The translations under genes were made by a program, and so were the position numbers. From Phycisphaerales bacterium (GTDB taxonomy: Bacteria > Planctomycetota > Phycisphaerae > Phycisphaerales > UBA1924), in contig JAJDDD010000016.1 in NCBI GenBank assembly GCA_029260495.1, forward strand, positions 124,001-188,000: a stretch of 64,000 nucleotides of DNA. Reading direction: 5' to 3'. Below are positions 1-9,924 of this stretch, piece by piece. The number at the start of each line of letters is the position of its first letter. The stretch's first letter is position 1. Below the pieces are notes generated by a model, which had not been told where the DNA came from, searched no databases, and worked only from the letters and a program-made list of their open reading frames with translations.

Positions 1-1479
1 TTGCTCGAAGACCTTGAGGGTGAGGGCGGCGCGATCAAGCTCTCGAAGCGCAAGGCTGACCGCATTATTAGTTGGAATCGGATCGTCGAGACGGCGCGCG
101 AGGGCGACATTATTGAGGGCATTGCGACGCGGAAGATCAAGGGCGGCTTACTGGTCGATATCGGTGTGCCGGTCTTCCTGCCTGCTTCGCAGGTGGATAT
201 TCGTCGGCCTAGCGATATTGGTGAATATATCGGGCGCAGCGTGCGGGCTGAGATCCTCAAAATTGATGAGCAGCGGCGCAATATCGTTATTTCCCGGCGC
301 AAGCTCATTGAGACTGAGCGCGAGCAAGCGAAGTCCTCTTTGCTCGAGCGCATCAATGAGGGTGATACGGTCACGGGCACGGTCAAGAACATTGCTGACT
401 TCGGCGCCTTCGTCGATCTCGGCGGACTGGACGGGTTGCTGCACATCACGGACATGTCCTGGAGCCGGATTAACCATCCCTCTGAGATGCTCAGGATTGA
501 TGACAAGATTGAGGTGATGATCCTCAATATTGATCGCGACAAAGAGAAGATCGCGCTTGGGCTCAAGCAGAAGGAGGCTTCCCCGTGGGAGTCCATCAAA
601 GACAAGTTCCCGGTCGGATGCAGGATCAAGGGCGAGGTGGTCAACATCATGTCCTACGGCGCGTTCGTGCGGCTTGATGACGGCATCGAGGGGCTCGTGC
701 ATATCTCGGAGATGAGCTGGACGCGGCGCATTAACCATCCGTCTGAGCTACTCAACGCTGGGGATGAGGTTGATGTTGTCGTTCTTGATATCGATCAGAA
801 CAAGCATGAAATCTCATTGGGCATGAAGCAGACTGAGGTCAACCCTTGGGAGTTGGTCTCGGAGAAGTATCCGACGGGGACGATGATCGAGGGCGCTGTG
901 CGCAATCTTGCGAACTATGGCGCGTTCATCGAGATCGAGCCTGGCATTGACGGGCTTCTGCACGTTTCTGATATTTCGTGGACCAAAAAAGTTGCGCACC
1001 CGAATGAGATATTCAAGAAGGGTGACAATATCACCTGCGTTGTTCTTGATGTCGATCGGGACAAGCAGCGCATCAGTCTTGGTCACAAGCAGCTCACCGA
1101 GGATCCGTGGGAGTCGGCGATTCCCGGCGCGTACCAGCCTGGCATGGTTGTACGAGGGAAGGTGACCAAGATCACGAACTTCGGTGTCTTCGTCGAGCTC
1201 GAAGACGATCTGGAAGGCCTGCTCCACATCTCCGAGCTCGCGGACCACAAGGTCGAAAACCCGCAGGATGTCGTCAAGGCTGGCGAAGAGCTGGATGTGA
1301 AGATCCTTCGTGTGGACACTTCTGATCGGAAGATCGGGCTGTCGCTCAAGCGGGCTCAGTGGGGAGCCGCGGATGAGGCTCGGGCTGAGCGCGAGGAGGG
1401 CCGGATTGATTCTGCCGGTCCCGCAAAGGGAGGCATGGACGATCACGGCGCGATGGGTACGGACAAGATCGAGCTTTGA
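1..1479 (+). CDS. rpsA: 30S ribosomal protein S1 (5'-truncated by window edge)
   Basis: Ribosomal protein S1 binds mRNA on the 30S subunit and helps initiation on weakly structured leaders. The reading frame is open from base 1, so the true start lies outside the window. Five S1 (OB-fold) repeats are visible, at about residues 35-103, 120-190, 205-276, 292-362 and 379-448 of the visible part. Each later repeat carries the F-G-A-F-V and G-L-(L/V)-H-(I/V)-S signatures. The first visible repeat has the degenerate look of S1 domain 2, so about one N-terminal domain is missing. A charged tail follows the last repeat. A strong terminator lies 44 bases after the stop, so this is the last gene of its transcript. 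Identification is secure. Confidence 0.96.
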   Translation: MLEDLEGEGGAIKLSKRKADRIISWNRIVETAREGDIIEGIATRKIKGGLLVDIGVPVFLPASQVDIRRPSDIGEYIGRSVRAEILKIDEQRRNIVISRRKLIETEREQAKSSLLERINEGDTVTGTVKNIADFGAFVDLGGLDGLLHITDMSWSRINHPSEMLRIDDKIEVMILNIDRDKEKIALGLKQKEASPWESIKDKFPVGCRIKGEVVNIMSYGAFVRLDDGIEGLVHISEMSWTRRINHPSELLNAGDEVDVVVLDIDQNKHEISLGMKQTEVNPWELVSEKYPTGTMIEGAVRNLANYGAFIEIEPGIDGLLHVSDISWTKKVAHPNEIFKKGDNITCVVLDVDRDKQRISLGHKQLTEDPWESAIPGAYQPGMVVRGKVTKITNFGVFVELEDDLEGLLHISELADHKVENPQDVVKAGEELDVKILRVDTSDRKIGLSLKRAQWGAADEARAEREEGRIDSAGPAKGGMDDHGAMGTDKIEL

Positions 1480-1522
1480 GCGTGGTCTGACCGGTTCCAG
1501 CAAGCCGACTCTACAATCTCAC

Positions 1523-1554
1523 AAGCCCAGTCATTCACATGGCTGGGCTTTTTT
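1523..1554 (+). terminator. Rho-independent terminator of rpsA
   Basis: The 8-bp inverted repeat AAGCCCAG / CTGGGCTT (1523-1530 and 1543-1550) encloses a 12-base loop. Its 3' arm runs directly into six T residues (1549-1554). It starts 44 bases after the rpsA stop codon. Confidence 0.9.
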
Positions 1555-1900
1555 CGTAGGCTGAGATGTTGAAGAAGGAGGCTCTGTGTCGAACCTCTTG
1601 CAGTGGCATAAGAATCTGATTGCAGATGTTTAGCAGAGAACAAGGAAGGTCAACATCGTCAGAATCGCCATCCGGCGGCGCTGCTCGGTGAGTTCAAAGA
1701 CCAACATGCTTGTCTTAATCGCGTGGGTCATCCTGGCTGGACGCCTCCGTCAGATCTTTGCTGTTGCGCCGCTGCATGCTGCGCAGAAAAGGGGTCAAAT
1801 GCGTTGCTCTTTAGATATACACCAGGATAAAGCTGAAGCGAATACAAAAAATCATGGTTTGGGTCGATTACAGATGGTTTTTTTTCGGCTCTTTGATGTG

Positions 1901-3763
1901 ATGCGAGATTTTTTCGGACGTGGTCTGCTCATTGCGACTATTAGTGCGTGTATTGTAGTTGGGCTGGCGCCGAGCGCCGGGGCGTCGAAGCCGCCGGATG
2001 TTTTTGCTTCTCTGGTTGCGTACCGGACGCTCGAGGGCTGGGTGCGCGCCTGGGAGGAGCCTGAGGAGGCGCAAGCGATTGATCCCGCAGGAACGGGGGG
2101 CGCGAGCGTCACGCTGCGCTTGTCGGGGCGCGTGATCGGGCGGGGGTCGAGCTTTGCAGGCGATGACACCGCGGAACTCGGGACAATGATCTGGCGCGCG
2201 ACGCGAGAGGCGATGGAGCAGGCGTCAGAGCGGAGTCCGATCGAACGCGACGCAACGCGCGATGAGCAACTTAAGCAACAGGCGCCGCGCGTGACGATAG
2301 ATCTTGAAGTGGCAAATGAGCTTGTTCCGCTGCCGATCGCCACGCTGCCCGTTGTGTTGAGTGAACTCTCGCCGGGGTATCACGGCGTCGCGGCGCGTGT
2401 GGGTAAGCGTGTCAGCGGTGTATTTCCTGGTGTGTATCTGGCAGCGAATCGCACGCCAGCTCAAGCGCTTGCTGCATCATTGGCGGAGCTTGATCTTCCA
2501 GCGGTTACGGTGGGTGATCCCCGGCTTTCGCTTTCCCAGCTTCGTATGGATTCGGGTGTGGTGCTGTATTCATTTACGACGCAGCGCATCGCCCAGCCTG
2601 CGGCAGAGTTGGCGCCGGTTTTTCTTTATCGTGGATCGCGGCTCGTCACACTCGACGAGGTAAAGCCTTCTTCACTTCACAACGCAGCGATGCGCATCGC
2701 GAGGCATATTGAGTCGCATCACCTGGGACGCGACGCGGCGCATGGTTTGTACGGCACATACAAGCCGTGGCTCAATAGCCCGGAGGGTGTGGCAGGGCCG
2801 TTTGAGCAGGCGCTCGCAGCATTCGCGCTGGCGCGATACGCGATATCGCTGGCGGCGGATAACGCAGTTCGAGAGCCGGTGTATGTTCTTGCTCGCAGCA
2901 TTGCGCATGACCTTTCTATCATTGACGCTCAAGAAACTTCGCCAGCGAGTTCCCCGCGGGCTGCTGCGGCGTTTATTGTAGCGCATGCTGAGCTTCTTAA
3001 CGATCCCAACATGAAAGAGCAGGGGCTGGGGCAACCGGTCGCTGCGCTTGCAGCACAATGCAAGGCGGTGGTTGCCGAGCATGCCCAACGTGCGCTCGAA
3101 GCGAATGAGGCACTCAATGATCCCGCGTTGGCGTTTGTTGCATACGCGCTCTCACGTGACACGATTGATGGAGTTGAATCACAGGAGCTTGCGCGGCGTC
3201 TGGTTCGGCGGCTCTTCCGCGATACGCCGGCTGCCGCCCTGCCTGCGATGACGCCATGGCTTGGATGGGCGGAGCTTGAACTCCTTGAAGAGAATGCAGC
3301 GAGTATTCCGTCCGGCGCCGGCTTGCGTGAGTTGCGCCAGCTTGTCTGGGATCATCAGCTTGGGAATGCCGACGTGGGCGAAGACGGACTGGATTTGGTG
3401 GGCGGGATCGTTTTTACGCGCGGGCGTATTCGTCTTCCCGATTGGCAGACTATTCGGCCGGTAGCGCTGCTCGCGACCATGCTTGCAGATGATCGACTTA
3501 CATCGCCGGCTGAGACCCCCGCGGAGGTAGCGAGGCTTTCTGCATCGTTGCGATTTGTACTGCAGCTGATGGTTCCGCGCGAGGCGGGGTTTCTGTTTCT
3601 CGATGAGCGTCGGGCGATCGGCGGCGTGGCGCTCAGTTCGTGGGATCAGAGGCTGACGCTTGAAGCCTCCGCGATGGGGCTGCTCACGCTGACCGAGGCG
3701 ATCGAGGCGTTCGACTCGGCTGGCGAGCGCCTTCGTCGCGAGAGGCCGGTCGAGGAGCAGTGA
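1901..3763 (+). CDS. Large secreted protein of unknown function
   Basis: I do not recognise a family. From the ATG at 1901 the protein is 620 residues. It begins with a good signal peptide: a short charged n-region (MRDFFGRG), a hydrophobic core and an A-x-A cleavage site near residue 28. The frame is open further upstream (ATG 1874, GTG 1688), but the sequence before about 1890 is AT-rich and unlike the gene. I prefer 1901; 1874 is possible. The mature part is rich in Ala, Leu and Arg and looks mostly helical, and no catalytic motif stands out. The middle (about residues 260-330) has evenly spaced helices with G-L-Y-G and P-W-L-N-S-P-E, somewhat like alpha/alpha-toroid proteins, which is a weak guess. 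The next gene, also secreted, lies 205 bases downstream on the same strand. Confidence 0.7.
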   Translation: MRDFFGRGLLIATISACIVVGLAPSAGASKPPDVFASLVAYRTLEGWVRAWEEPEEAQAIDPAGTGGASVTLRLSGRVIGRGSSFAGDDTAELGTMIWRATREAMEQASERSPIERDATRDEQLKQQAPRVTIDLEVANELVPLPIATLPVVLSELSPGYHGVAARVGKRVSGVFPGVYLAANRTPAQALAASLAELDLPAVTVGDPRLSLSQLRMDSGVVLYSFTTQRIAQPAAELAPVFLYRGSRLVTLDEVKPSSLHNAAMRIARHIESHHLGRDAAHGLYGTYKPWLNSPEGVAGPFEQALAAFALARYAISLAADNAVREPVYVLARSIAHDLSIIDAQETSPASSPRAAAAFIVAHAELLNDPNMKEQGLGQPVAALAAQCKAVVAEHAQRALEANEALNDPALAFVAYALSRDTIDGVESQELARRLVRRLFRDTPAAALPAMTPWLGWAELELLEENAASIPSGAGLRELRQLVWDHQLGNADVGEDGLDLVGGIVFTRGRIRLPDWQTIRPVALLATMLADDRLTSPAETPAEVARLSASLRFVLQLMVPREAGFLFLDERRAIGGVALSSWDQRLTLEASAMGLLTLTEAIEAFDSAGERLRRERPVEEQ

Positions 3764-3968
3764 GGCGTTATTCGTTTTGAGGCGCAAAAACCCTCGGGAT
3801 ATCCCCGGGCGCGCCATCTCGCGGAACCGGGCCATTGGTTTCCGCGAATCAGACTTATAAGCGGGCGTCAGGAGTCGTCCGCTCAACTTCAGTGGGATTT
3901 TTCGCCGATTCTTCTCTGAGCGGCGTACTATGCGTGGTTGACTCTCCCCTTTTTCTTGAGGCGAAACA

Positions 3969-4880
3969 ATGAAAACTTCAGTCAGGGTGTTCACGGTTGC
4001 GGGCCTTCTTTGGGCTGGGTTTGCGGTGACGGCGTCTGACGCATACGCACAGCGGGAGGGAGCCGGCGCTGCGCCGCTGCATCAGAGGCATTTTGTTGAC
4101 CCGCGGGCTCAGACGCTCGGGCGCTTGATGAAGCCCATCTCCATAGAGCTTCAAGATGCGCGCCTTGAAGACGCTTTGGACTTCATCGCAGAAGTGTCCG
4201 GCGCCCAGATCAGCTATCGCTGGGCGGATGCTGCGGTTGTTGATGGGATGGATCGTGAGCAACTCGTCACGATCAAGGTTGATAATGTTTCACTGCTCGC
4301 ATTGCTCGAGCGCATTATTGATAAAGCAGAGCTCGATGAGTTCACGCAAAACGGCTGGCAGCTCACGCCAACGGGTGAGCTTCAGGTGGGGCCGAAGAGT
4401 TGGTTGAATCGCTTTCCACGTCTTGAGATGTATGACATCAATGACCTGCTCTACGAGATACCCAGTTTCACCAATGCGCCGGAGCTGGACCTTGATAGCG
4501 TTCTGAATCAGGGGCAGGGCGGCGGCGGATCGGGGAGCATCTTCGATGAGGAAGATGACGATGAGTCGGATCGCAAAACGCGCCGGGAGAAGGTGACGGA
4601 CATCATCACACTTATTCAGACCATCGTTGAGCCTGATGAATGGGTGGACAACGGCGGCGACGCCGCGACGATTCGTGAGTACAACGGTTCGCTCATTATC
4701 CGCGCCCCGGATTACATTCATCGCGAGATCGATGGGTATCCGTTCTGGCCGCAGGACATTCGGCAAATCAGCGCCGGGCGTCGGTATTACTCAGGCACGG
4801 TCGTCGTGCAGAACTCTTCAGAGATTCCAGGCGGTGGGCAGAACCCGAGCGTGACAGCGACCACCGGCGGCGGGCCGTAA
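3969..4880 (+). CDS. Secreted protein with an STN-like (secretin/TonB short N-terminal) module
   Basis: 303 residues. An N-terminal signal peptide ends in D-A-Y-A-Q near residue 28. GAGG lies 7 bases before the ATG, which supports the start. Residues about 55-115 read I-x-L-x-(D/N)-x-x-L-E-D-A-L-D-F-I followed by V-T-I-K-V-D-N-V-S-L-L-A-L-L. This resembles the STN / secretin N0 fold that precedes the pore in secretins and TonB receptors. No secretin beta-barrel follows. Instead there is an acidic, Gly-rich linker (about 175-200) and a second alpha/beta segment with I-R-E-Y-N-G-S-L-I-I, as in N1-type repeats. It may be a periplasmic adaptor or a remnant of a secretin. The domain call is by eye and the function is not known. 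Confidence 0.65.
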   Translation: MKTSVRVFTVAGLLWAGFAVTASDAYAQREGAGAAPLHQRHFVDPRAQTLGRLMKPISIELQDARLEDALDFIAEVSGAQISYRWADAAVVDGMDREQLVTIKVDNVSLLALLERIIDKAELDEFTQNGWQLTPTGELQVGPKSWLNRFPRLEMYDINDLLYEIPSFTNAPELDLDSVLNQGQGGGGSGSIFDEEDDDESDRKTRREKVTDIITLIQTIVEPDEWVDNGGDAATIREYNGSLIIRAPDYIHREIDGYPFWPQDIRQISAGRRYYSGTVVVQNSSEIPGGGQNPSVTATTGGGP

Positions 4881-4910
4881 GTTCTGCGGGCAATTAAATT
4901 CCGCTTTGCG

Positions 4911-6575
4911 TTAGTTGGTCTGAGCCGGCTCGCGTTTTTCGATAGGGGCGTCAATCAACCAGCGTGGCAACCCCTCGCCGGTGATGTTGAAGACAGCGAT
5001 CAGTTCGCCGGTGTCATCGAAAATCTCAAGTCGTCCGCCTGAAAGTCCAACAGAGTCAGGGACGAGCGGCTCCAGTTCACGGTCTTCGTCATCGACAACG
5101 GAGCTGAGCGATTTAACGCGCACGTCCACGCGCTGCATTTCACGGAGCAACCGCTCGCGCGTCAGTTGCATCCTGCGAAGCTCTGCGATGCGAAGCGCTT
5201 CTTCTCCATCATCTTCGCCAACGGGAATCCAATCTCCCTCCGTCAGGCGAAGGCGTAACGCGTGGACCGCGGCGGAAAGCTGCTTGTCATTCAACGCTGC
5301 AAGGACATCGTCCGGGGATTCGGATATCGGCGCCTGGTCGGCTCGGCCTTCATTGTGGATGACTTCGCGCTCCCGGCGGATGGTGAGCATCGCGTTGTAT
5401 TCATCGTTCGTCATGGGCACATAGAAACCTTCGGTGGGATCGACACCCCATTCCGATGAGTCATCCTCGCGATGAATCACCTTGCCTGATGGGCCGTAAT
5501 AACGCTGCTCGGTGATTTTGAGTTGTCCCTGACCGGAGGGGAGCGGCACGACCGCCTGCACAGAGCCTTTGCCGAAACTGCGCGTGCCGAGCACGGTGGC
5601 GCGGCCGTTATCACGCAGCGCGCCGGAGACGACTTCGCTGGCCGAGGCGCTTTGTCGGTTGAGAATGATGATGAGCGGCAGATCGGGCGCCATTGTTTGC
5701 GGCGTGGCGTAGATGTGATCTTCAGCGATCGCTCGGCCTTTGGTGGAGACAATCAAGCCGCTGTCAAGGAATCGATCCGCCATCTCCGCAGCGGTGTTAA
5801 GCAGGCCACCGGGGTTGAAGCGCAGATCGAGGATGACTCCACGGACGTCCTCATCGAGTAGCTGGCTGAGCGCTGCGTCAAACTCAGCTGTCGTTCCGCC
5901 GGTGAACTGCGAGACGCGGACGTAGCCGATTTTGGTTTCAGGATCAATCATGTAGTTCCACTGATCGACATTGGCGCGCTGGAATCCGTGGACTGTGCGC
6001 GTAACGATTTGCTCGCGGACGATGACGACGTCGAATTGATCTTCGCCGCGCTCGACGGTGACAGAGACGGGTTCGCCAGGCTTGCCTGTGAGCTTCGCGA
6101 TCGATTGATTAATGCTGACGCCAGCCGTCGATTCGCCCTCAATCGCGACGATGCGATCGCCGGGGATAATGCCAGCGAAGAAAGCGGGCGAGCCTTCCAA
6201 CGGACTGACGATGGTGAGCCAGTCATCCTCCATGCGCACAGAGGCGCCGATGCCGATGTATTCACCGCGAAGCTGCTTGTCGAACTCGGCGAGATCTTCG
6301 GCAGAGACATATTCGGTATAGCGATCACCGAGAGCTTCGATCATGCCGTTGATCGCAGCTTGTTGAATCGCCCGCATGTCGGGATCGGTGACGAAGCGGG
6401 CGTTAATCTCCGAATACACGTCGATAATCGGATCGAAGAGCGCGTAGATATCGTCCGGCGCCGTTTGGGCGTGGGCGGCGGTTGTTCCGGGGATTCCCGG
6501 GGCAATGAGCGCGCCGATCAGGATGACGACTGGTGAGAGGAAGAGCGCCAGGCGGGGAAACGAGCGGTTGGTCAT
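4911..6575 (-). CDS. S41 carboxy-terminal processing peptidase (CtpA/Prc family)
   Basis: A periplasmic serine protease of the CTP family, which trims or degrades exported proteins from their C-termini. The ATG at 6575 has GGAGG 8 bases upstream; an in-frame start at 6620 lacks this. The protein is 554 residues. Residues 1-36 form a signal peptide or anchor ending A-H-A-Q. A PDZ domain lies at about 105-190, with A-F-F-A-G-I-I-P-G-D. The S41 core follows with G-Y-V-R-V, L-R-F-N-P-G-G (about 251), the nucleophile stretch SASASE (309-314) and the partner Lys336 in F-G-K-G. About 150 extra residues after the core are family-variable. It stands alone, convergent with the upstream secreted gene. 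Confidence 0.92.
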   Translation of the reverse strand: MTNRSFPRLALFLSPVVILIGALIAPGIPGTTAAHAQTAPDDIYALFDPIIDVYSEINARFVTDPDMRAIQQAAINGMIEALGDRYTEYVSAEDLAEFDKQLRGEYIGIGASVRMEDDWLTIVSPLEGSPAFFAGIIPGDRIVAIEGESTAGVSINQSIAKLTGKPGEPVSVTVERGEDQFDVVIVREQIVTRTVHGFQRANVDQWNYMIDPETKIGYVRVSQFTGGTTAEFDAALSQLLDEDVRGVILDLRFNPGGLLNTAAEMADRFLDSGLIVSTKGRAIAEDHIYATPQTMAPDLPLIIILNRQSASASEVVSGALRDNGRATVLGTRSFGKGSVQAVVPLPSGQGQLKITEQRYYGPSGKVIHREDDSSEWGVDPTEGFYVPMTNDEYNAMLTIRREREVIHNEGRADQAPISESPDDVLAALNDKQLSAAVHALRLRLTEGDWIPVGEDDGEEALRIAELRRMQLTRERLLREMQRVDVRVKSLSSVVDDEDRELEPLVPDSVGLSGGRLEIFDDTGELIAVFNITGEGLPRWLIDAPIEKREPAQTN

Positions 6576-6647
6576 TGGAACGACCTCCAGTGGTCGGAAA
6601 AAGATATTGATTCGCACCATGCTATACCGTCGGCGCGGACCGATGAT

Positions 6648-7505
6648 TCACGGAGATGGCTGGACGCCGATCAGTGTTCGAACTTCCCACAGCTCGGGGA
6701 AGAACACATGATCGAGAGCTCGGCGGAGAAAGGACACTCCTGACGAGCCCCCTGTGCCTGTCTTGTGCCCGATGATCCGTTCGACGGTCTTCATATGCCG
6801 GAAGCGCCAGAGTTGAAAATGCTCCTCCACATCAACGAGTTTTTCGCACATTTCGTAAGCGTCCCAGTGCTCGTCCGGTGAGTCGTAGATGATTTTGATT
6901 GCGCTGAGAACGCCCGGATCGGGCTCGCTTCGAGAGACCGTCCAGTCCCGTTCCGCGATTCCCTCGGGAATTGGCAGGCCTCGGCGGGACAATGACCGCA
7001 GGAACTCGTCATAAATGCTCGGCGCTTCAAGCGTCTCCTTGAGTCGCTTGTGAACAATTGGATCGTGCTCATGCACCTTGAGCGTTGATTGGTCTTTATT
7101 TCCAAGCAGAAACTCGATCTCCCGATACTGCACGGATTGAAACCCGCTGGCGTTTCCGAGCACGCCCCGAAACTGCGCGTATTCAGTTGGAGTGAGCGTT
7201 TGCAACACGGACCATTGGTTGAAGAGTTGGCCCTGGATGTGTTTTACCCGAGCGAGAATCTTGAAGACCGGATCGAGTTGGTCGCGTTTGATGAATGCAA
7301 TCGCAGCGCGCAGCTCATGGATGACAAGCTTCATCCACAACTCCGAAGTCTGATGCTGAATGATGAAGAGCATCTCATCGTGGTGCTCGGGGTCGGAGAG
7401 GGGGCGCTGCGCAGCGAGCAACTGATCGAGGGAAAGGTACCCGGCGTAGCTCATGCGGTCGGAGAAGTTGGTTCGGATGCCGGGCTCAAGGCCGCGTTCG
7501 CTCAT
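6648..7505 (-). CDS. kynA: Tryptophan 2,3-dioxygenase
   Basis: A heme enzyme that opens the indole ring of L-tryptophan to N-formylkynurenine, the first step of the kynurenine route. The ATG at 7505 has GGAG 5 bases upstream, giving 285 residues, the usual length. Family signatures are Y-x-x-Y-L-x-L-D-x-L-L-x-A-Q-x-P near the N-terminus, [17 protein letters not shown], the SGFQS-x-Q-Y-R substrate loop, and the C-terminal [13 protein letters not shown]-x-G-T-G-G-S-S-G region that carries the heme ligand. No other kynurenine-pathway gene is in the window. Confidence 0.95.
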   Translation of the reverse strand: MSERGLEPGIRTNFSDRMSYAGYLSLDQLLAAQRPLSDPEHHDEMLFIIQHQTSELWMKLVIHELRAAIAFIKRDQLDPVFKILARVKHIQGQLFNQWSVLQTLTPTEYAQFRGVLGNASGFQSVQYREIEFLLGNKDQSTLKVHEHDPIVHKRLKETLEAPSIYDEFLRSLSRRGLPIPEGIAERDWTVSRSEPDPGVLSAIKIIYDSPDEHWDAYEMCEKLVDVEEHFQLWRFRHMKTVERIIGHKTGTGGSSGVSFLRRALDHVFFPELWEVRTLIGVQPSP

Positions 7506-7620
7506 GGCTGCTCCAGAGTTGAGGATCGCCAACGCAGCGGCGCTGGTCATCCACGATTATGGCGCACAGGCGGCGCAACGTCAGCCGGGGCCAAGCATAT
7601 TTTGACCTGGAAATGGAAAT

Positions 7621-8304
7621 CTAGGCGCTGACGTCCTTCTTGACGGCTGCAGGTATCAAGCCCGCACGAATCGCGAGCATCGCCAACTCCGCCCGGTTGT
7701 TGACGGCGATCTTGCGGTAGATCGAGTCGCGGTGCCCTTCGATTGTCTTTTCAGAACGTCCCAGCTTCTCGGCGATCTGCTTGATCGTCATTCCAGAGCC
7801 CAGCAGCACCAGCACCTCCCGCTCCCGCTTGGAGAGCTTGTCGAGCCGGCCCCAGGAGACGGACTTCAACTCAGTCCGCTCACATTCCTGCTGGGGGATG
7901 TCTGCTTCGTCCGGAGTCGCTGCGATTGGATTGCCCACGATCAGCACGCGGGAGCCGTCGATCGCCCGGACGATGAACTCAAAGGCCTGCCCGTCGCGTA
8001 AATCACGGAACTGGAGGCCCTTGCCTGATTCACGGGTCGTTCGGAAGACCGACTCAAGCTCACGGAGACGGTCTCCCTGGTAGAGATCGTGCGGGAGGGC
8101 CCCGAGGACCCGCGCACGCGGCCTGCCGTGGGCCCTTGCGAACGCAGCATTGGCCCATTCAACATCCCCGCTCGGGCCGAGGATCGCGACGAGAGCGTTG
8201 ACGGCGTCGAGACACCGGGCAACATCTCGGGCCGAGACCTGCGGCTGAATGGACGGGGGCGCGACCTGCGCGCTCTCTGGTCGATCAATAGTCGATATGG
8301 TCAT
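7621..8304 (-). CDS. PAS-domain LuxR-family transcriptional regulator
   Basis: 227 residues. A PAS-like sensor segment covers about 30-125 (V-E-W-A-N-A-A-F-A-R, then a V-I-V-G-N-P end strand). After a linker comes a GerE/LuxR helix-turn-helix at about 154-215, with L-S-K-R-E-R-E-V-L and T-I-K-Q-I-A-E-K-L-G-R-S-E-K-T-I-E-G-H. No receiver domain is present, so it is not a classical response regulator. The PAS domain presumably senses a ligand or redox state, which is inference. It lies between tryptophan dioxygenase and a SpoIID-like gene with gaps over 100 bases, so its targets cannot be read from context. Confidence 0.85.
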   Translation of the reverse strand: MTISTIDRPESAQVAPPSIQPQVSARDVARCLDAVNALVAILGPSGDVEWANAAFARAHGRPRARVLGALPHDLYQGDRLRELESVFRTTRESGKGLQFRDLRDGQAFEFIVRAIDGSRVLIVGNPIAATPDEADIPQQECERTELKSVSWGRLDKLSKREREVLVLLGSGMTIKQIAEKLGRSEKTIEGHRDSIYRKIAVNNRAELAMLAIRAGLIPAAVKKDVSA

Positions 8305-8446
8305 TGCCTGGCTCCCTCAGCAATGCTAGGAGGGCAGGGACCGCAGGGCGCGGGGAGCGGTTGGTTCTCTCCGGGCTTCGCCCTTGGGTCTCTCACCCCC
8401 GGATGATGTAGACGATTCTACGCACCGGACGGACGTGGGGATCCCT

Positions 8447-9829
8447 TCAACTCCCGGATCGGGAAGACCCATAGTTCCGGCTGAGTTGAACACCTGGATA
8501 ATACAGGTCCAATATCTCTTCTGCGCGGAGACCCTGCCTGGCGAGTCCTTCGGCGCCGAACTGGCACATTCCGACTCCGTGGCCGAATCCCCGGCCCTTG
8601 ATGACAGCCGCCCCGCCACGGATCGAGACCTCGACATCACCCGAATTAATGCGCTGAGAGCGATGTGGGGAGGGAAGCCCGGGCGCCTGATAGTTGCATG
8701 CAAGTCGCAACTGCTCTGCAGAAAGCCGCCAGGCACGTCCGCCGGCGTCCGTGACTGAATACCGCGTCGGGCGGCCGACGCCGTTGCGTTCGATCACAGT
8801 GATCGCCCGGATGGATTGAATTTCTGAGACTCGATGACCCTGTGATTTGCCAAAAGCAGAGAAGCGGCGGACAAGCTCATGCGTTGGTCGACGGACCTCC
8901 CAGCGGTGCAACGGACTGAACGAACAGGCGCAGGTGCGTTCCTGTTCCTGAAGCGGGGATGCGAGATTGAACTCAAAGCCCTTTCCGGTGGGCCAGGTGT
9001 GCCGGGCGGCGGCTGGGCGGTCCCCACACGTGCTTGAGTAATAGGTTCGCAGGAGCGATGAGCCATCAAGGGCGACGATGCCCCGCGTCTTTGTGACCGC
9101 TTGGAGCGCATGGGGGTTGGTCGTCGCGCCGACATACGCCTGATCTCGTGTGGTCGATTCGACATCGAAAAATGACCCGCGACCGCGCCTGCGGGCTCGC
9201 TCATGGAGGGCATAGGACCGAGCAGCGATCGCTTGCGCTTCAAACGTCGCGTCAGACCAGTTCGGGTACAGCTCCTTCGCGATCACGCCTGGGACATATG
9301 ACTCGATGCTGACGATCTCGATCACGTCAAAGCGGTTGCGAGCGATCTCACCCGTCGGGCGCAACGAAAGCGAGCCGGGGTGTTCTGCTCCATTGATGGT
9401 GAGCGAACCAACGCCTATTGGTTTGATCTCAACCTCATCACTTCGGGCGAACTCGTGCAGTGCGCCGGCGCCGTCCGTCATTCGGAAGGCGTAGTCACCG
9501 AGCTTCACTTCTATTGGCCCCTGGAGAATCTGGAGTTCTCGGATAGAGGCGATCGGCGTGACGAGAAACTCTCGCGGGCCATCAAGCGAGATATTGTTGG
9601 TGCGCTGCATGATGCGCACGCGAAGCTGCGGTTCGAGCGCATTGGCTTCATATCCAGCCGGGGTAAAGGCAGCTGTGTCGCCGCCGCGTCCGCCGGTTAT
9701 CGCTTGCCCTGAGCGCATAGCGCGTTGGCAAGAGGGTGTGGAAAAGGCAAGGATGGCCAAGGCTGCGAGCACAGCGAGCGCCAGAAGCAATCGGGATCGC
9801 GCAGTGGGGGGATGCATCAGGCCGTCCAT
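8447..9829 (-). CDS. SpoIID/LytB-domain cell-wall protein
   Basis: 460 residues. An N-terminal hydrophobic stretch (about 14-30), followed by a Cys, could be a signal anchor or lipoprotein signal. The SpoIID/LytB domain covers about 170-455: Y-V-P-G-V-I-A-K-E, W-x-x-A-x-x-E-A-Q-A-I-A-A-R-S-Y-A, and the C-terminal G-R-G-F-G-H-G-V-G-M-C-Q-F-G-A signature with a terminal L-x-x-Y-Y-P-G-V. Known members cleave peptidoglycan glycan strands (SpoIID) or enhance amidase activity (LytB). Its presence fits a peptidoglycan-containing planctomycete. An alternative start lies 12 bases inside. Confidence 0.9.
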   Translation of the reverse strand: MDGLMHPPTARSRLLLALAVLAALAILAFSTPSCQRAMRSGQAITGGRGGDTAAFTPAGYEANALEPQLRVRIMQRTNNISLDGPREFLVTPIASIRELQILQGPIEVKLGDYAFRMTDGAGALHEFARSDEVEIKPIGVGSLTINGAEHPGSLSLRPTGEIARNRFDVIEIVSIESYVPGVIAKELYPNWSDATFEAQAIAARSYALHERARRRGRGSFFDVESTTRDQAYVGATTNPHALQAVTKTRGIVALDGSSLLRTYYSSTCGDRPAAARHTWPTGKGFEFNLASPLQEQERTCACSFSPLHRWEVRRPTHELVRRFSAFGKSQGHRVSEIQSIRAITVIERNGVGRPTRYSVTDAGGRAWRLSAEQLRLACNYQAPGLPSPHRSQRINSGDVEVSIRGGAAVIKGRGFGHGVGMCQFGAEGLARQGLRAEEILDLYYPGVQLSRNYGSSRSGS

Positions 9830-9924
9830 GACCCTTTCACCCGTAGGTTGGCAGCATCAATGCGCCGGCGCACCAACGCCGGCTCCTCGTCTTCACTATC
9901 GGCCCGATTCTCCCGCGCCACCTG

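Noticed and set aside
3780-3815. GGGATATCCC palindrome as a terminator or operator
   Set aside because: It is a short palindrome without loop or T tract and without repeats nearby.
3179-3994. 271-residue minus-strand frame over the end of the unknown secreted protein
   Set aside because: The composition is Arg- and Lys-rich without motifs, and the plus strand holds a signal-peptide protein.
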